Source of the DNA: Candidatus Heimdallarchaeota archaeon
Lineage (GTDB): Archaea > Asgardarchaeota > Heimdallarchaeia > JABLTI01
Direction of reading: 5' to 3'
NCBI GenBank assembly: GCA_030667035.1
Contig: DAOUWQ010000061.1
Location: forward strand, 1-7,416
DNA: 7,416 nt
Each line of letters begins with the position of its first letter. The first letter of the stretch is position 1. Shown in pieces: positions 1-5,797 of the stretch. The notes beneath the pieces are model-generated. The model had not been told where the DNA came from, did not search any database, and saw only the letters and a list, made by a program, of their open reading frames with translations. The translations under genes were made by a program, and so were the position numbers.

Positions 1-202
1 GATTTAAATCTCTTATAGCAATAACATATTTTTTGAATTTCATTTCTACTGCTTCATCACTGAAAGCTTGTGCAGCAAATGATTGTATTGCAGTAAAAAG
101 TCCTATTCGTATAAATGGGTCTCCAAATTGCTTTGAATCAGCATATTCACTTCTTACTATTGGTATTCCATTTACAATTAGTCCAGATTCTATTACAGCC
201 AT
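1..202 (-). CDS. Partial small protein, longin/roadblock-like sensor domain suspected (3' end outside window)
   Basis: The reverse strand is open from an ATG at 202-200 to the left edge and gives 67 residues with no stop; the C-terminus lies outside the window. An in-frame stop at 223-221 lies only six codons upstream, so the start is well bounded. An AAGGA-like sequence followed by a GAG precedes the ATG. The protein starts MAVIESGLIVNGIPIVRSEY, two short hydrophobic strands joined by a turn. A DPFIRIGLFTAIQSFAAQAF helix (about residues 29-48) and a VEMKFKKYVIAIRDL strand pair follow. This strand-strand-helix-strand order, with a 'D-P-x-x-x-x-G-x-x-x-A-I-x-S-F' helix, resembles longin/roadblock-type small proteins that are abundant in Asgard archaea, where they are thought to serve small GTPases. 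That family link is inference from a fragment. The plus-strand ORF over the same bases is its antisense shadow. Confidence 0.6.
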   Translation of the reverse strand, partial: MAVIESGLIVNGIPIVRSEYADSKQFGDPFIRIGLFTAIQSFAAQAFSDEAVEMKFKKYVIAIRDLN

Positions 203-249
203 TTTAAACTCTATTCCTTGCTAGTGAGATTTTTTCTAATGTTTCTACA

Positions 250-260
250 ATTTATAATAC
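250..260 (-). promoter_or_regulatory. Putative archaeal TATA box for the leftmost gene
   Basis: On the reverse strand this reads GTATTATAAAT, an AT-rich TATA-like element about 50 bases upstream of the ATG at 202. A start point about 25 bases downstream would leave a leader of roughly 25 bases that contains the AAGGA-like ribosome site. The background is AT-rich, so chance matches are common. Confidence 0.3.
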
Positions 261-307
261 TTTTCACTCTCAATATAAATTATGTCGCTTATAATATAAA
301 GTGCACT

Positions 308-347
308 AAAAAAAACTATAATATCAGCATTGTGATTGATGCTGATA
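308..347 (-). terminator. Hairpin plus T8, terminator of the peroxiredoxin gene
   Basis: TATCAGCAT (322-330) and ATGCTGATA (339-347) are perfect 9-base inverted repeats around an 8-base loop. On the reverse strand the hairpin begins 24 bases after the peroxiredoxin stop codon and is followed by TTATAG and a run of eight T (complement of A8 at 308-315). Archaeal termination relies mainly on oligo-T, so the T8 alone could suffice. The stem makes it look like a bacterial-type intrinsic terminator. The other strand also has a T-rich tract after the stem (348-361), so it could work both ways. Confidence 0.6.
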
Positions 348-371
348 CTTCTTTTTTCTTTTACTGTAAGC

Positions 372-1029
372 TTATTTTGGTCTTTCTTTGTGGCACAACC
401 ACCAGTCATAGCATTCATAGTCTTTTGGTCTTTGTTTTGCAGTTTTGACATCACTTGCGGGTGGGATTATCACTCTATCTTTTAGCAATTCGTTCTTTGG
501 CCAATTAGCAGGCATTGCTACGTTGTGTTTATCTGCGACTTGGAATGCTTCTAAGATACGCAATATTTCATCCATATTTCTACCAATTTCTGGTGGATAA
601 TAAATTATTGCTCGTATGATTCCTTCTGGATCAATTACAAAGACAGCTCGTACTGTGCTTGCAGATTTGTTTGGATGAACCATACCATACAATTTGCCAA
701 TTTTTCCATGATCAGCAATGATTGGAAATTCGATTTCCACTTTCATAGTATCTGCTATCCATTCTACCCACTTTATATGACTGTAGATTTGATCAATGCT
801 TAACCCTATTAATTCAGCATTTAATTTTGTGAATTCTTTCTTTCTTTCTTGTTTGAAATGCAATGAACTCTGTTGTGCATACTGGAGTAAAATCTGCAGG
901 ATGTGAAAAAAGTACTATCCATTTTCCCATATAGTCTTCTGGAAAATTAACTTCTCCAAAAGTTGTTTTTGCATGAAAGATTGGTGCTTTATCCCCGATT
1001 AACGGTAAGTTGTAAGTTTCTTCGGTCAT
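372..1029 (-). pseudogene. Peroxiredoxin (archaeal Prx6 type), frameshifted at a tetranucleotide repeat
   Basis: This would be a thiol peroxidase that reduces hydrogen peroxide and organic hydroperoxides in the cytosol. The ATG at 1029 is preceded by GGAGG (1045-1041) at 11 bases. The first frame runs through PADFTPVCTTEF, which carries the peroxidatic Cys51, and then ends at 814 after only 71 residues. The rest lies in another frame down to 372: GLSIDQIYSHIKWVEW, the VRAVFVIDPEGIIRAIIYYP core, EIGRNMDEILR, and the tail CYDWWLC. The break falls in four tandem AAGA units (850-835). Deleting one unit gives one frame of 217 residues, the normal length for archaeal Prx6 proteins, with Cys51, Cys205 and Cys211 placed as in the Aeropyrum enzyme (C50, C207, C213). 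The body is otherwise undamaged, so this is a very recent mutation, a reversible on/off switch, or a sequence error. A +1 ribosomal shift could also join the frames. Confidence 0.88.
835..850 (-). repeat. Tetranucleotide repeat (AAGA)4 at the peroxiredoxin frameshift
   Basis: The reverse strand carries four perfect tandem copies of AAGA (TCTT on the plus strand). The reading frame of the peroxiredoxin changes exactly here. Three copies encode Q-T-R-K-K-E-F and restore the frame. Four copies, as here, lead to a stop 19 bases after the repeat. Six copies would also be in frame. Confidence 0.9.
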
Positions 1030-1070
1030 TAGATAATAAACCTCCAAAATAATGGTTAGTTGTACTTAGA

Positions 1071-1080
1071 TTTAAATTAA
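1071..1080 (-). promoter_or_regulatory. Putative TATA box for the peroxiredoxin gene
   Basis: The reverse strand reads TTAATTTAAA, centred about 46 bases upstream of the ATG at 1029. Initiation about 27 bases downstream would give a short leader that still includes the GGAGG at 1045-1041. This lies in the 166-base divergent spacer between the peroxiredoxin and the membrane-protein gene. I could not single out a convincing TATA box for the plus-strand gene in this spacer. Confidence 0.3.
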
Positions 1081-1195
1081 TCGTATTTCATAAGAGTATC
1101 ATCTTAGAAAATTTAATTAAAGAGCAACAAAACTTTCAAAAGTAAATCGATTAGTTAAAGTCATAAATAACTATCATATAGGAGCATGCTTTAAA

Positions 1196-1498
1196 ATGCG
1201 TTACAAAAAAGTTCTCATGGCTGCTTGGGGTCCAATAAAAGCTATCTCTATAGTTTGGATTTTCCTTATTATGATTATTGCATTTATCAATTTCATCTTT
1301 TTTGATGTAGATGGGCTCCTTTATTTCCTTTCTGGGAATAAATTTTCATTTGGAATAGTATCAATGATAATTTCGGGTGCTTTATTCCTATTTTGGTTAA
1401 TTGTTTGGAATACACTCATCAAAGCCTTCTTTCAAGAGGATCTACGATATTGGGAGAGTAATAATCACAAGTTGGACGAATCTAATGGTGGACAATGA
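1196..1498 (+). CDS. Small two-helix membrane protein of unknown function
   Basis: This 100-residue protein has a basic N-terminus (MRYKK), a hydrophobic segment at about residues 16-36 (ISIVWIFLIMIIAFINFIFF), a polar loop containing DVDG and SGNK, and a second hydrophobic segment at about 53-75 (GIVSMIISGALFLFWLIVW). A short charged tail, rich in Asn, Asp and Glu, follows. Both termini are predicted to be cytoplasmic. I do not recognise the family. GGAG at 1181-1184 lies 11 bases before the ATG and is a plausible ribosome site. The stop codon lies 14 bases inside the following DUF354 gene, so the two are probably co-transcribed and translationally coupled. Its position suggests a membrane anchor or partner for that enzyme, but nothing in the sequence proves it. 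Confidence 0.72.
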   Translation: MRYKKVLMAAWGPIKAISIVWIFLIMIIAFINFIFFDVDGLLYFLSGNKFSFGIVSMIISGALFLFWLIVWNTLIKAFFQEDLRYWESNNHKLDESNGGQ

Positions 1499-2576
1499 CA
1501 AGATAGTTTGGTTTGAAGTTTTAACTCCCAAACAAGCGATGCTTTTCCTTGCTATTGGTCAAAAGCTACGTAAATTTGGTTTTACATGTCATTATACCAC
1601 ACGCGACCATGATTACATTCTAGATATTTTCAAAGCACATAAAATACAGCCAATTTCGTTTGGCTATTATGGTGGTAAATCCTTAGAGGAGAAACTTTTA
1701 GCAAGTGTCAAGAGAGTTGTTAAGCTATCTGAAAATATTATCTCTTTACCAAATAAGCCTGCAGTGGCAATATCCTTTTCTTCACCGGATGCCTCTCGAG
1801 TAGCCTTTGGTTTAGGTATTCCTTTGATTTTAATGAACGACACGGCTCATTCCAAACCCGTTGCTAAGCTTACTTTTGCTTTAGCTAATTACTTGCTAAC
1901 ACCATCTTGTATTCCAAAAGAAATATTCACTCAACTTGGAGCAAATCCAGAAACAATGTTCACTTACGATGGTGTTGATGAAATTGAATATATTGCCGGA
2001 GAGAATCAAGAAAAATTCTTGAAGTTAAGAGAGCAAGCAGTTGAAAAAGACAATATGTATTTGGCTTACCGTCCTGAAGAAAGTTTTGCTTCGTATATGA
2101 AAGATAAGGATAGCAAGCCCTATCTTGAAATTCTACAGCATATTATCGATCGTTATCAAGGGGAAGTAGTTGTTTTCCCAAGATATGATAGTCAACGAGA
2201 AATAATTTTAGAACATTTTGAGGGTCAAATTGAAATCCCTTCAAACGGCTTCTATTTCTTGAATTTGTTGTCAAATGCTGAGATTGTTATCACAGGCGGA
2301 GGAACAATGGCAAGAGAAGCTGCTCTTCTCGGTGTGCCCTCAATAACCTATTTTTGGCGCCATCTTGAGCCCCAGAAGTTTATTGAAGACAAAGGATTTC
2401 CAAGTTTCTCAGTTCAATCAATTGATGATACCAAGAAGTTAATTACGAAATTATGTAGCAACCCTAGAAAATACTGGATCGATACGAGTTCAAAACTACA
2501 AAAAATCCAAAAACCAAGTGAAGTATTGATTCCACTTATGAAAAAAGATCATCTTTTAAAACAATACTTTGATTAG
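1485..2576 (+). CDS. DUF354 family protein (GT-B-like, predicted glycosyltransferase or sugar epimerase relative)
   Basis: This 363-residue protein has the DUF354 layout: an N-terminal Rossmann-like half starting KIVWFEVLTPKQAMLF (about residues 6-21), with TTRDHDY at 38-44 and an FGYYGGKSLEEKL element at 59-71. The second half carries TGGGTMAREAALLGVPSITY at 270-289, the Gly-rich stretch typical of this family and similar to the donor-site region of MurG and WecB-type GT-B proteins. The family is common in archaea. It is predicted to act on nucleotide-activated sugars or surface polysaccharide, but its reaction is not established. I chose the ATG at 1485 because family similarity begins there; a TTG at 1401 would add 28 residues that do not fit. 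A GTG at 1488 is also possible. The gene overlaps the upstream membrane-protein gene by 14 bases and converges on the PHP gene with a 9-base gap. Confidence 0.85.
   Translation: MVDNDKIVWFEVLTPKQAMLFLAIGQKLRKFGFTCHYTTRDHDYILDIFKAHKIQPISFGYYGGKSLEEKLLASVKRVVKLSENIISLPNKPAVAISFSSPDASRVAFGLGIPLILMNDTAHSKPVAKLTFALANYLLTPSCIPKEIFTQLGANPETMFTYDGVDEIEYIAGENQEKFLKLREQAVEKDNMYLAYRPEESFASYMKDKDSKPYLEILQHIIDRYQGEVVVFPRYDSQREIILEHFEGQIEIPSNGFYFLNLLSNAEIVITGGGTMAREAALLGVPSITYFWRHLEPQKFIEDKGFPSFSVQSIDDTKKLITKLCSNPRKYWIDTSSKLQKIQKPSEVLIPLMKKDHLLKQYFD
2541..2557 (-). terminator. Possible terminator of the PHP gene inside the DUF354 3' end
   Basis: AAAAGAT and ATCTTTT form a near-continuous inverted repeat (2543-2557). 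On the reverse strand it runs into six T (complement of A6 at 2541-2546). It lies about 30 bases beyond the PHP stop codon, within the last codons of the convergent DUF354 gene. The loop would be very short, so the T-run is probably the working part. Confidence 0.35.
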
Positions 2577-2585
2577 TTCTTTGAT

Positions 2586-3302
2586 TTATTTTTCATTTTT
2601 TTTCTTTTTGTTTTTTCCTTTTGGTTGTTTGATAAATGGATAGGGCGTTGGTCTATCGTTTCGTTTTTTATAAGCCTTCCAAAATCGTTTGATTTTTGAT
2701 GGGAAAACATTATGTTTCCCTCCAACGGGTATAGCTTCTTTTTTCAGAATCATTGAAATGACATCTTGCCAATTTTTCGGTGCATTTATGAAATCCGTCC
2801 AAGCAATGCCTATTTCTTCTGTTGAATGTCCATCACTCCCTGCAATCATTGGTAAATCCAACTCTAAAGCTGCTTTTCTTGCTTTTTCATTCCATGGACC
2901 AAAAGTTATACATCCATTAATCACTTCCATTGCATCAGACTTAATATTGTATATTTCATCTTTTATCCCTAAGCGGATATAATCAAATGGATGCGCGGGA
3001 ACAGCTATTCCTCCGGCTCGATGAATCTGATCGACCGTTTCTACAGGTGTTAGTCCAATCTCAAATTCCCCATCAGTTATTCCATAAGCAAGAATATGCC
3101 CCTTACAAGTGGAAATCTCTATTCCGGGTACAATAATGAGTGCTGTTTCAATGTCGAGTGCTTTGTGTACCCCACCAAAAGTGTCATGATCTGTGATTCC
3201 AATACCATCTAAACCAATTTTTTCTGCCTGTCTAATAATCTCTTCCGTGGAATCTGTTCCATCCGAATAATTGGTATGAACATGAAGATCAAAACGAACC
3301 AT
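2586..3302 (-). CDS. PHP-domain metal-dependent phosphoesterase
   Basis: This 238-residue protein is a single PHP domain, probably a metal-dependent phosphoesterase of the TrpH/YciV-like group; the substrate cannot be told from sequence. Visible metal-site motifs are HVHTNYSDG (His7, His9, Asp14), ITDHDT (Asp38, His39, Asp40), PGIEIS (Glu62), KGHILAYG (His69), PAHPF (His104) and GSDGHS (Asp157, His159). The full set suggests an active enzyme. The C-terminus is an 11-residue tail made mostly of lysine (about 228-238), which could bind nucleic acid. The ATG at 3302 has an AGGT-like site about nine bases upstream. It follows the methylthiotransferase by 47 bases on the same strand, so an operon is likely. 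Members of this superfamily process nucleotides or RNA ends, which would fit a tRNA-modification neighbour, but that is inference. Confidence 0.88.
   Translation of the reverse strand: MVRFDLHVHTNYSDGTDSTEEIIRQAEKIGLDGIGITDHDTFGGVHKALDIETALIIVPGIEISTCKGHILAYGITDGEFEIGLTPVETVDQIHRAGGIAVPAHPFDYIRLGIKDEIYNIKSDAMEVINGCITFGPWNEKARKAALELDLPMIAGSDGHSTEEIGIAWTDFINAPKNWQDVISMILKKEAIPVGGKHNVFPSKIKRFWKAYKKRNDRPTPYPFIKQPKGKNKKKKNEK
2589..2620 (+). terminator. Oligo-T terminator for the DUF354 unit, embedded in the PHP coding sequence
   Basis: Just downstream of the DUF354 stop the plus strand has successive T runs: T5 (2589-2593), T8 (2596-2603), T5 (2605-2609) and T6 (2611-2616). Archaeal RNA polymerase terminates at such runs. 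On the opposite strand these bases encode the lysine-rich tail of the PHP protein. Confidence 0.55.
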
Positions 3303-3349
3303 TTTTGTTTACCTACACTTGTTTTTCCCTATTTACTATTTCAAACTGT

Positions 3350-4639
3350 TCATTCGGGCACAGAAACAACTCTACCTATTAATCTAGTTTTACGTGCTTT
3401 CTCAATTTCTACTCTGTACCATTTTCCTAAATCCAAGGGTGAATTTTCTACTGAAATCAATTTATAGAATTTATTTCGTAATAAAATACTTTTATTTCTC
3501 TTATCTATTCTTAATGCTAATGCATTCCCTTGCCATCCAATCCATTTCTCATTTCGCTTTAAGGTCATTTTACTGACTAATTTTGTAATTATAACCGACC
3601 GTTCTTTGATTATTTCTGTAGGAATTTTCTCTTTGGATTTACTAGCTACTGTACCACGTCTATCGCCATATTTTGAAATATTGACAATATCAAATTGGAT
3701 TTTTTCTAAGAGCTCCTTCGTTTGATTAAAATCTTCTTCAGTTTCTCCGGGCAACCCAGTAATAATGTCTGTTGAAATTGTAAAATCCTTAATTTTACGC
3801 AGCTCTTCTATTAGATACGCGTATTCTTTTACGGTATATTTTCTTTTCATTTTTGTTAGAACATTATCGCTTCCAGATTGTAAAGGTAAATGAATGAAGG
3901 AGTAAACATTTGGAAGTTTGAACATATCTTTTATTTCAGGTAAAAATTGCAGAGCATAGTCCGCATTCATCATCCCTATTCGAATCATAAAATCACTTGG
4001 TAAAGCAGCTATCGTCTTAACTATTTCTGGAAGGGATTCCTTAATGTCAATTCCATAAGAAGCTGTATCTTGAGCTGTAAGCCATATCTCACGACAATCT
4101 TCATTTAATGCAGTTCTTGCTTCATTTAAAATTAAATCAGGTGATTTTGAAACTAGAGGTCCTTTTGCTATTCTAACGATACAATAAGCACATTGACCAG
4201 TACAACCCTTGTATATCTCAATGATTCCAGTTAAATCTCTAGCTCTAACTCTTTTCGTTTCAATGGAGAATTCTTTTTTTCGCGAAATGAGTTTAAATTC
4301 TTGTTCGTTTAGAATTGCGTCTGCAGCTTGACAAATTTTATAAAAATGATCCACGCCAATTAGTGCTGCTTTAGGGATATTTACCTTACACCAATCAGAC
4401 ATGACTTGTGGTAAGCACCCAGCAATAATTAGTGGAAATCTGTTGGATAATTTGATAATTCGATCTTTTATTTTATTTTCAGTGGGTGCTTTCACTACAC
4501 ACGTATTTAAAATAATAAAATCAGCATTATCTATTTTGTCTGTTTTTTCAAAACCACGTTCTAACAACAAGTAACTCATTAATTCCGAAGCAGAGATATT
4601 TGCTGTACAACCGAATGTTTCAATGAAAAAAGCTACCAA
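3350..4639 (-). CDS. tRNA (t6A37) C2-methylthiotransferase, archaeal/eukaryotic CDKAL1 (e-MtaB) type
   Basis: This radical-SAM enzyme inserts a methylthio group into N6-threonylcarbamoyladenosine at tRNA position 37 to give ms2t6A. The 429 residues show the full family order. The N-terminal UPF0004 domain carries Cys11 (TFGC), Cys47 (NTCVVKAPTE) and Cys75 (AGCLPQ) for the auxiliary iron-sulfur cluster. The radical-SAM core has KGCTGQCAYC (Cys146, Cys150, Cys153) followed by IVRIAKGPLVSKSP. HLPLQSGSDNVLTKMKR and TDIITGLPGETEEDF follow, and a C-terminal TRAM-like tRNA-binding domain spans about 361-429. NTCVVKAPTE and the region after the CxxxCxxC motif favour the archaeal/eukaryotic e-MtaB group over bacterial MiaB. 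It lacks the C-terminal membrane helix of human CDKAL1. The start is a TTG at 4639; no ATG or GTG lies between it and an in-frame stop seven codons upstream. GGTGA at 4648-4644 is a suitable ribosome site. Confidence 0.93.
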   Translation of the reverse strand: MVAFFIETFGCTANISASELMSYLLLERGFEKTDKIDNADFIILNTCVVKAPTENKIKDRIIKLSNRFPLIIAGCLPQVMSDWCKVNIPKAALIGVDHFYKICQAADAILNEQEFKLISRKKEFSIETKRVRARDLTGIIEIYKGCTGQCAYCIVRIAKGPLVSKSPDLILNEARTALNEDCREIWLTAQDTASYGIDIKESLPEIVKTIAALPSDFMIRIGMMNADYALQFLPEIKDMFKLPNVYSFIHLPLQSGSDNVLTKMKRKYTVKEYAYLIEELRKIKDFTISTDIITGLPGETEEDFNQTKELLEKIQFDIVNISKYGDRRGTVASKSKEKIPTEIIKERSVIITKLVSKMTLKRNEKWIGWQGNALALRIDKRNKSILLRNKFYKLISVENSPLDLGKWYRVEIEKARKTRLIGRVVSVPE

Positions 4640-4672
4640 TTTGTCACCAACTACTGAATGTCATTAAGTTAC

Positions 4673-4681
4673 TTTATTAAA
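4673..4681 (-). promoter_or_regulatory. Putative TATA box for the methylthiotransferase-PHP unit
   Basis: The reverse strand reads TTTAATAAA, about 38 bases upstream of the TTG start at 4639. Transcription from about 4650 would leave a short leader that just includes the GGTGA ribosome site. The AT-rich background limits confidence. Confidence 0.35.
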
Positions 4682-4688
4682 GATTTCA

Positions 4689-4710
4689 TTTCCTTTCCAA
4701 AATAAGGAAA
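4689..4710. repeat. Inverted repeat in a divergent spacer, possible operator
   Basis: TTTCCTT (4689-4695) and AAGGAAA (4704-4710) are perfect 7-base arms around an 8-base spacer. It lies between the divergent methylthiotransferase and membrane-protein genes, a few bases from the putative TATA box of the former. Its position suits a regulator site, but no regulator is identified and the arms are low in complexity. Confidence 0.35.
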
Positions 4711-4766
4711 AAATTGGGAATATTTTGTGTCATTCTGTAGTAAATAATCACCACTTTCCAGAGAAT

Positions 4767-4776
4767 TAAAATATTA
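4767..4776 (+). promoter_or_regulatory. Putative TATA box for the membrane protein-acetyltransferase unit
   Basis: TAAAATATTA is centred about 33 bases before the ATG at 4804 and is preceded by purine-rich GAGAA, a possible BRE. No Shine-Dalgarno sequence is visible before the ATG. The spacing would place the transcript start within a few bases of the start codon, so a leaderless or near-leaderless mRNA is plausible. Confidence 0.4.
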
Positions 4777-4803
4777 GAAATAAGTTCACTAATACGATTT
4801 CTA

Positions 4804-5091
4804 ATGAAAGCTGAAAGAGTTTTTACAATTGGTAGTATTATCACTTTTTTTGCCTTATTTCCTGCACTGATTTATATGGAAGTAAAAGTTTTGCAAGAAT
4901 TTCCTAATATTGCTTATCTGTTTATAATCGCAGATGTGCTCTTACTAGCATTCATGGGTCTAGAGATTTTTCTAGTGGTGCGTAAATGGAAAAAAGAAAA
5001 AGCTGTTGAAGAAGGAACAGAAGAGTCTACCGAAGAAAATATTGAAATAAAGAAAGAATGGGATTCTACGAAAGAAGCAAACAAAAAGTAG
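4804..5091 (+). CDS. Small two-helix membrane protein with charged cytoplasmic tail, unknown function
   Basis: This 95-residue protein has two hydrophobic segments, at about residues 7-27 (FTIGSIITFFALFPALIYM) and 37-59 (IAYLFIIADVLLLAFMGLEIF), joined by a short loop (VKVLQEFPN). A VVRKWKKEK positive patch follows, then an acidic, low-complexity tail of about 30 residues rich in Glu, Lys and Thr. The positive patch after helix 2 places the tail in the cytoplasm. I do not recognise the family. The stop is 18 bases before the acetyltransferase start on the same strand, so the two are probably co-transcribed. It shares the size and two-helix plan of the membrane protein at 1196-1498, which also precedes a sugar-enzyme gene, but I see no clear sequence similarity between them. 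Confidence 0.72.
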   Translation: MKAERVFTIGSIITFFALFPALIYMEVKVLQEFPNIAYLFIIADVLLLAFMGLEIFLVVRKWKKEKAVEEGTEESTEENIEIKKEWDSTKEANKK

Positions 5092-5109
5092 CTGGTCGAT
5101 GGATATAAT

Positions 5110-5697
5110 ATGACAACTGAAAGAAAAAACGTTAGAATTCATGAAACGGCAATCGTTGAAGATGGGGCTAAAATTGGCGAGGGTACAAGTGTATGGCATC
5201 ATGCACACGTTCGTTCAGATTCAGAACTTGGTAAAGGTTGCATTCTCGGCAAAGGTGTTTATATTGATTCAGGAGTGAAAATTGGCAACGGGGTTAAAAT
5301 TCAGAATCGAGTTTCAGTGTATCATGGAGTAACCGTTGGTAATAATGTCTTTTTAGGACCTCACATGGTATTCACTAATGATCTCTATCCGCGAGCATTC
5401 AACCAAGAATGGAAAATCGTTGAAACAAAAGTAGAAGATGGAGTGTCAATAGGCGCAAATGCGGTTATTATTTGTGGCGTTACACTTGGAGAATTTTGCA
5501 TGATTGGCTCTGGAAGTATTGTTACTAAAGATGTCCCACCACATGCTCTTGTTTTTGGCAACCCTGGAAAAATACGCGGATATGTTTGCAAATGTGGCTT
5601 GAAAAAATATTCTGTTGATGAAAAACCAGATGATGGAGATTACTCAAAGTTCATTTGTGAAAATTGTGAAAAAACACTCAAAGGATGGGTTAAATAA
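5110..5697 (+). CDS. Left-handed beta-helix N-acetyltransferase, WbpD/WlbB-like (nucleotide-sugar amino group acetylation)
   Basis: The 195 residues are mostly hexapeptide repeats (about 9-145; for example AIVEDGAKIGEGTSVW and VKIGNGVKIQNRVSVY) that form a left-handed beta-helix trimer. LGPHMVFTNDLYPRA (82-96) is the hallmark of the WbpD/WlbB group, which acetylates the 3-amino group of UDP-2-acetamido-3-amino-2,3-dideoxy-glucuronate using acetyl-CoA. FGNPGKIRGYVCKCG (149-163) and a later CENC (183-186) supply four cysteines (160, 162, 183, 186) arranged like a small zinc knuckle, as in some WbpD-type enzymes. Methanogens use diacetamido-uronic acids made this way in their N-glycans, so a glycosylation role is likely. 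The exact sugar is not established, and QdtC/FdtC-type acetylation of other amino sugars is possible. The usual dehydrogenase and aminotransferase partners are not in the window. Confidence 0.88.
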   Translation: MTTERKNVRIHETAIVEDGAKIGEGTSVWHHAHVRSDSELGKGCILGKGVYIDSGVKIGNGVKIQNRVSVYHGVTVGNNVFLGPHMVFTNDLYPRAFNQEWKIVETKVEDGVSIGANAVIICGVTLGEFCMIGSGSIVTKDVPPHALVFGNPGKIRGYVCKCGLKKYSVDEKPDDGDYSKFICENCEKTLKGWVK

Positions 5698-5700
5698 CCC

Positions 5701-5790
5701 TTTTTTCCAATCTTTGATTTTTTAAAAATAGAAGTCCTAAACTCACATTCCTCTTGTTTTTTATAAAAAAATAAAAATAAGAAAGAGGAA
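5701..5790. terminator. Bidirectional terminator region between convergent genes
   Basis: The 100-base convergent spacer holds plus-strand T6 runs at 5701-5706, 5718-5723 and 5757-5762, the first three bases after the acetyltransferase stop. For the reverse strand, A7 at 5765-5771 and A5 at 5773-5777 give T runs beyond the ribophorin-like stop. TTCCTCTT (5748-5755) and AAGAGGAA (5783-5790) are perfect 8-base inverted arms that enclose these runs. TTTTTTATAAAAAA (5757-5770) is a 14-base perfect palindrome inside the loop. Confidence 0.6.
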
Positions 5791-5797
5791 GAAAAAT

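Noticed and set aside
33..224. Plus-strand ORF of 63 residues at the left edge
   Set aside because: It is antisense to the truncated minus-strand gene at 1-202, which has a more protein-like sequence, a bounded start and a ribosome site.
218..454. ORFs on both strands (218-448 plus, 245-454 minus)
   Set aside because: They run across the hairpin terminator and the 3' end of the peroxiredoxin, have low-complexity AT-driven composition, and show no recognisable domain.
372..863. The 163-residue C-terminal peroxiredoxin ORF as an independent gene
   Set aside because: It lacks the peroxidatic cysteine, has no credible start site, and joins exactly to the upstream half once one repeat unit is removed.
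1401..1484. TTG-initiated N-terminal extension of the DUF354 protein
   Set aside because: The extra 28 residues lie inside the upstream membrane-protein gene and do not resemble the family start; similarity begins at the ATG at 1485.
2689..3576. Plus-strand ORFs at 2689-2982, 3276-3467 and 3394-3576
   Set aside because: They are antisense to the PHP and methylthiotransferase genes, which are clear full-length family members.
4659..4734. Direct repeat TGTCATT at 4659-4665 and 4728-4734 as an operator pair
   Set aside because: Seven bases recurring once in AT-rich intergenic DNA is weak evidence, and the two copies do not share flanks.
4972..5591. Minus-strand ORFs at 4972-5208 and 5385-5591
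   Set aside because: They are antisense shadows of the membrane-protein and acetyltransferase genes; one is a Phe-rich reading of a Lys/Glu-rich tail.
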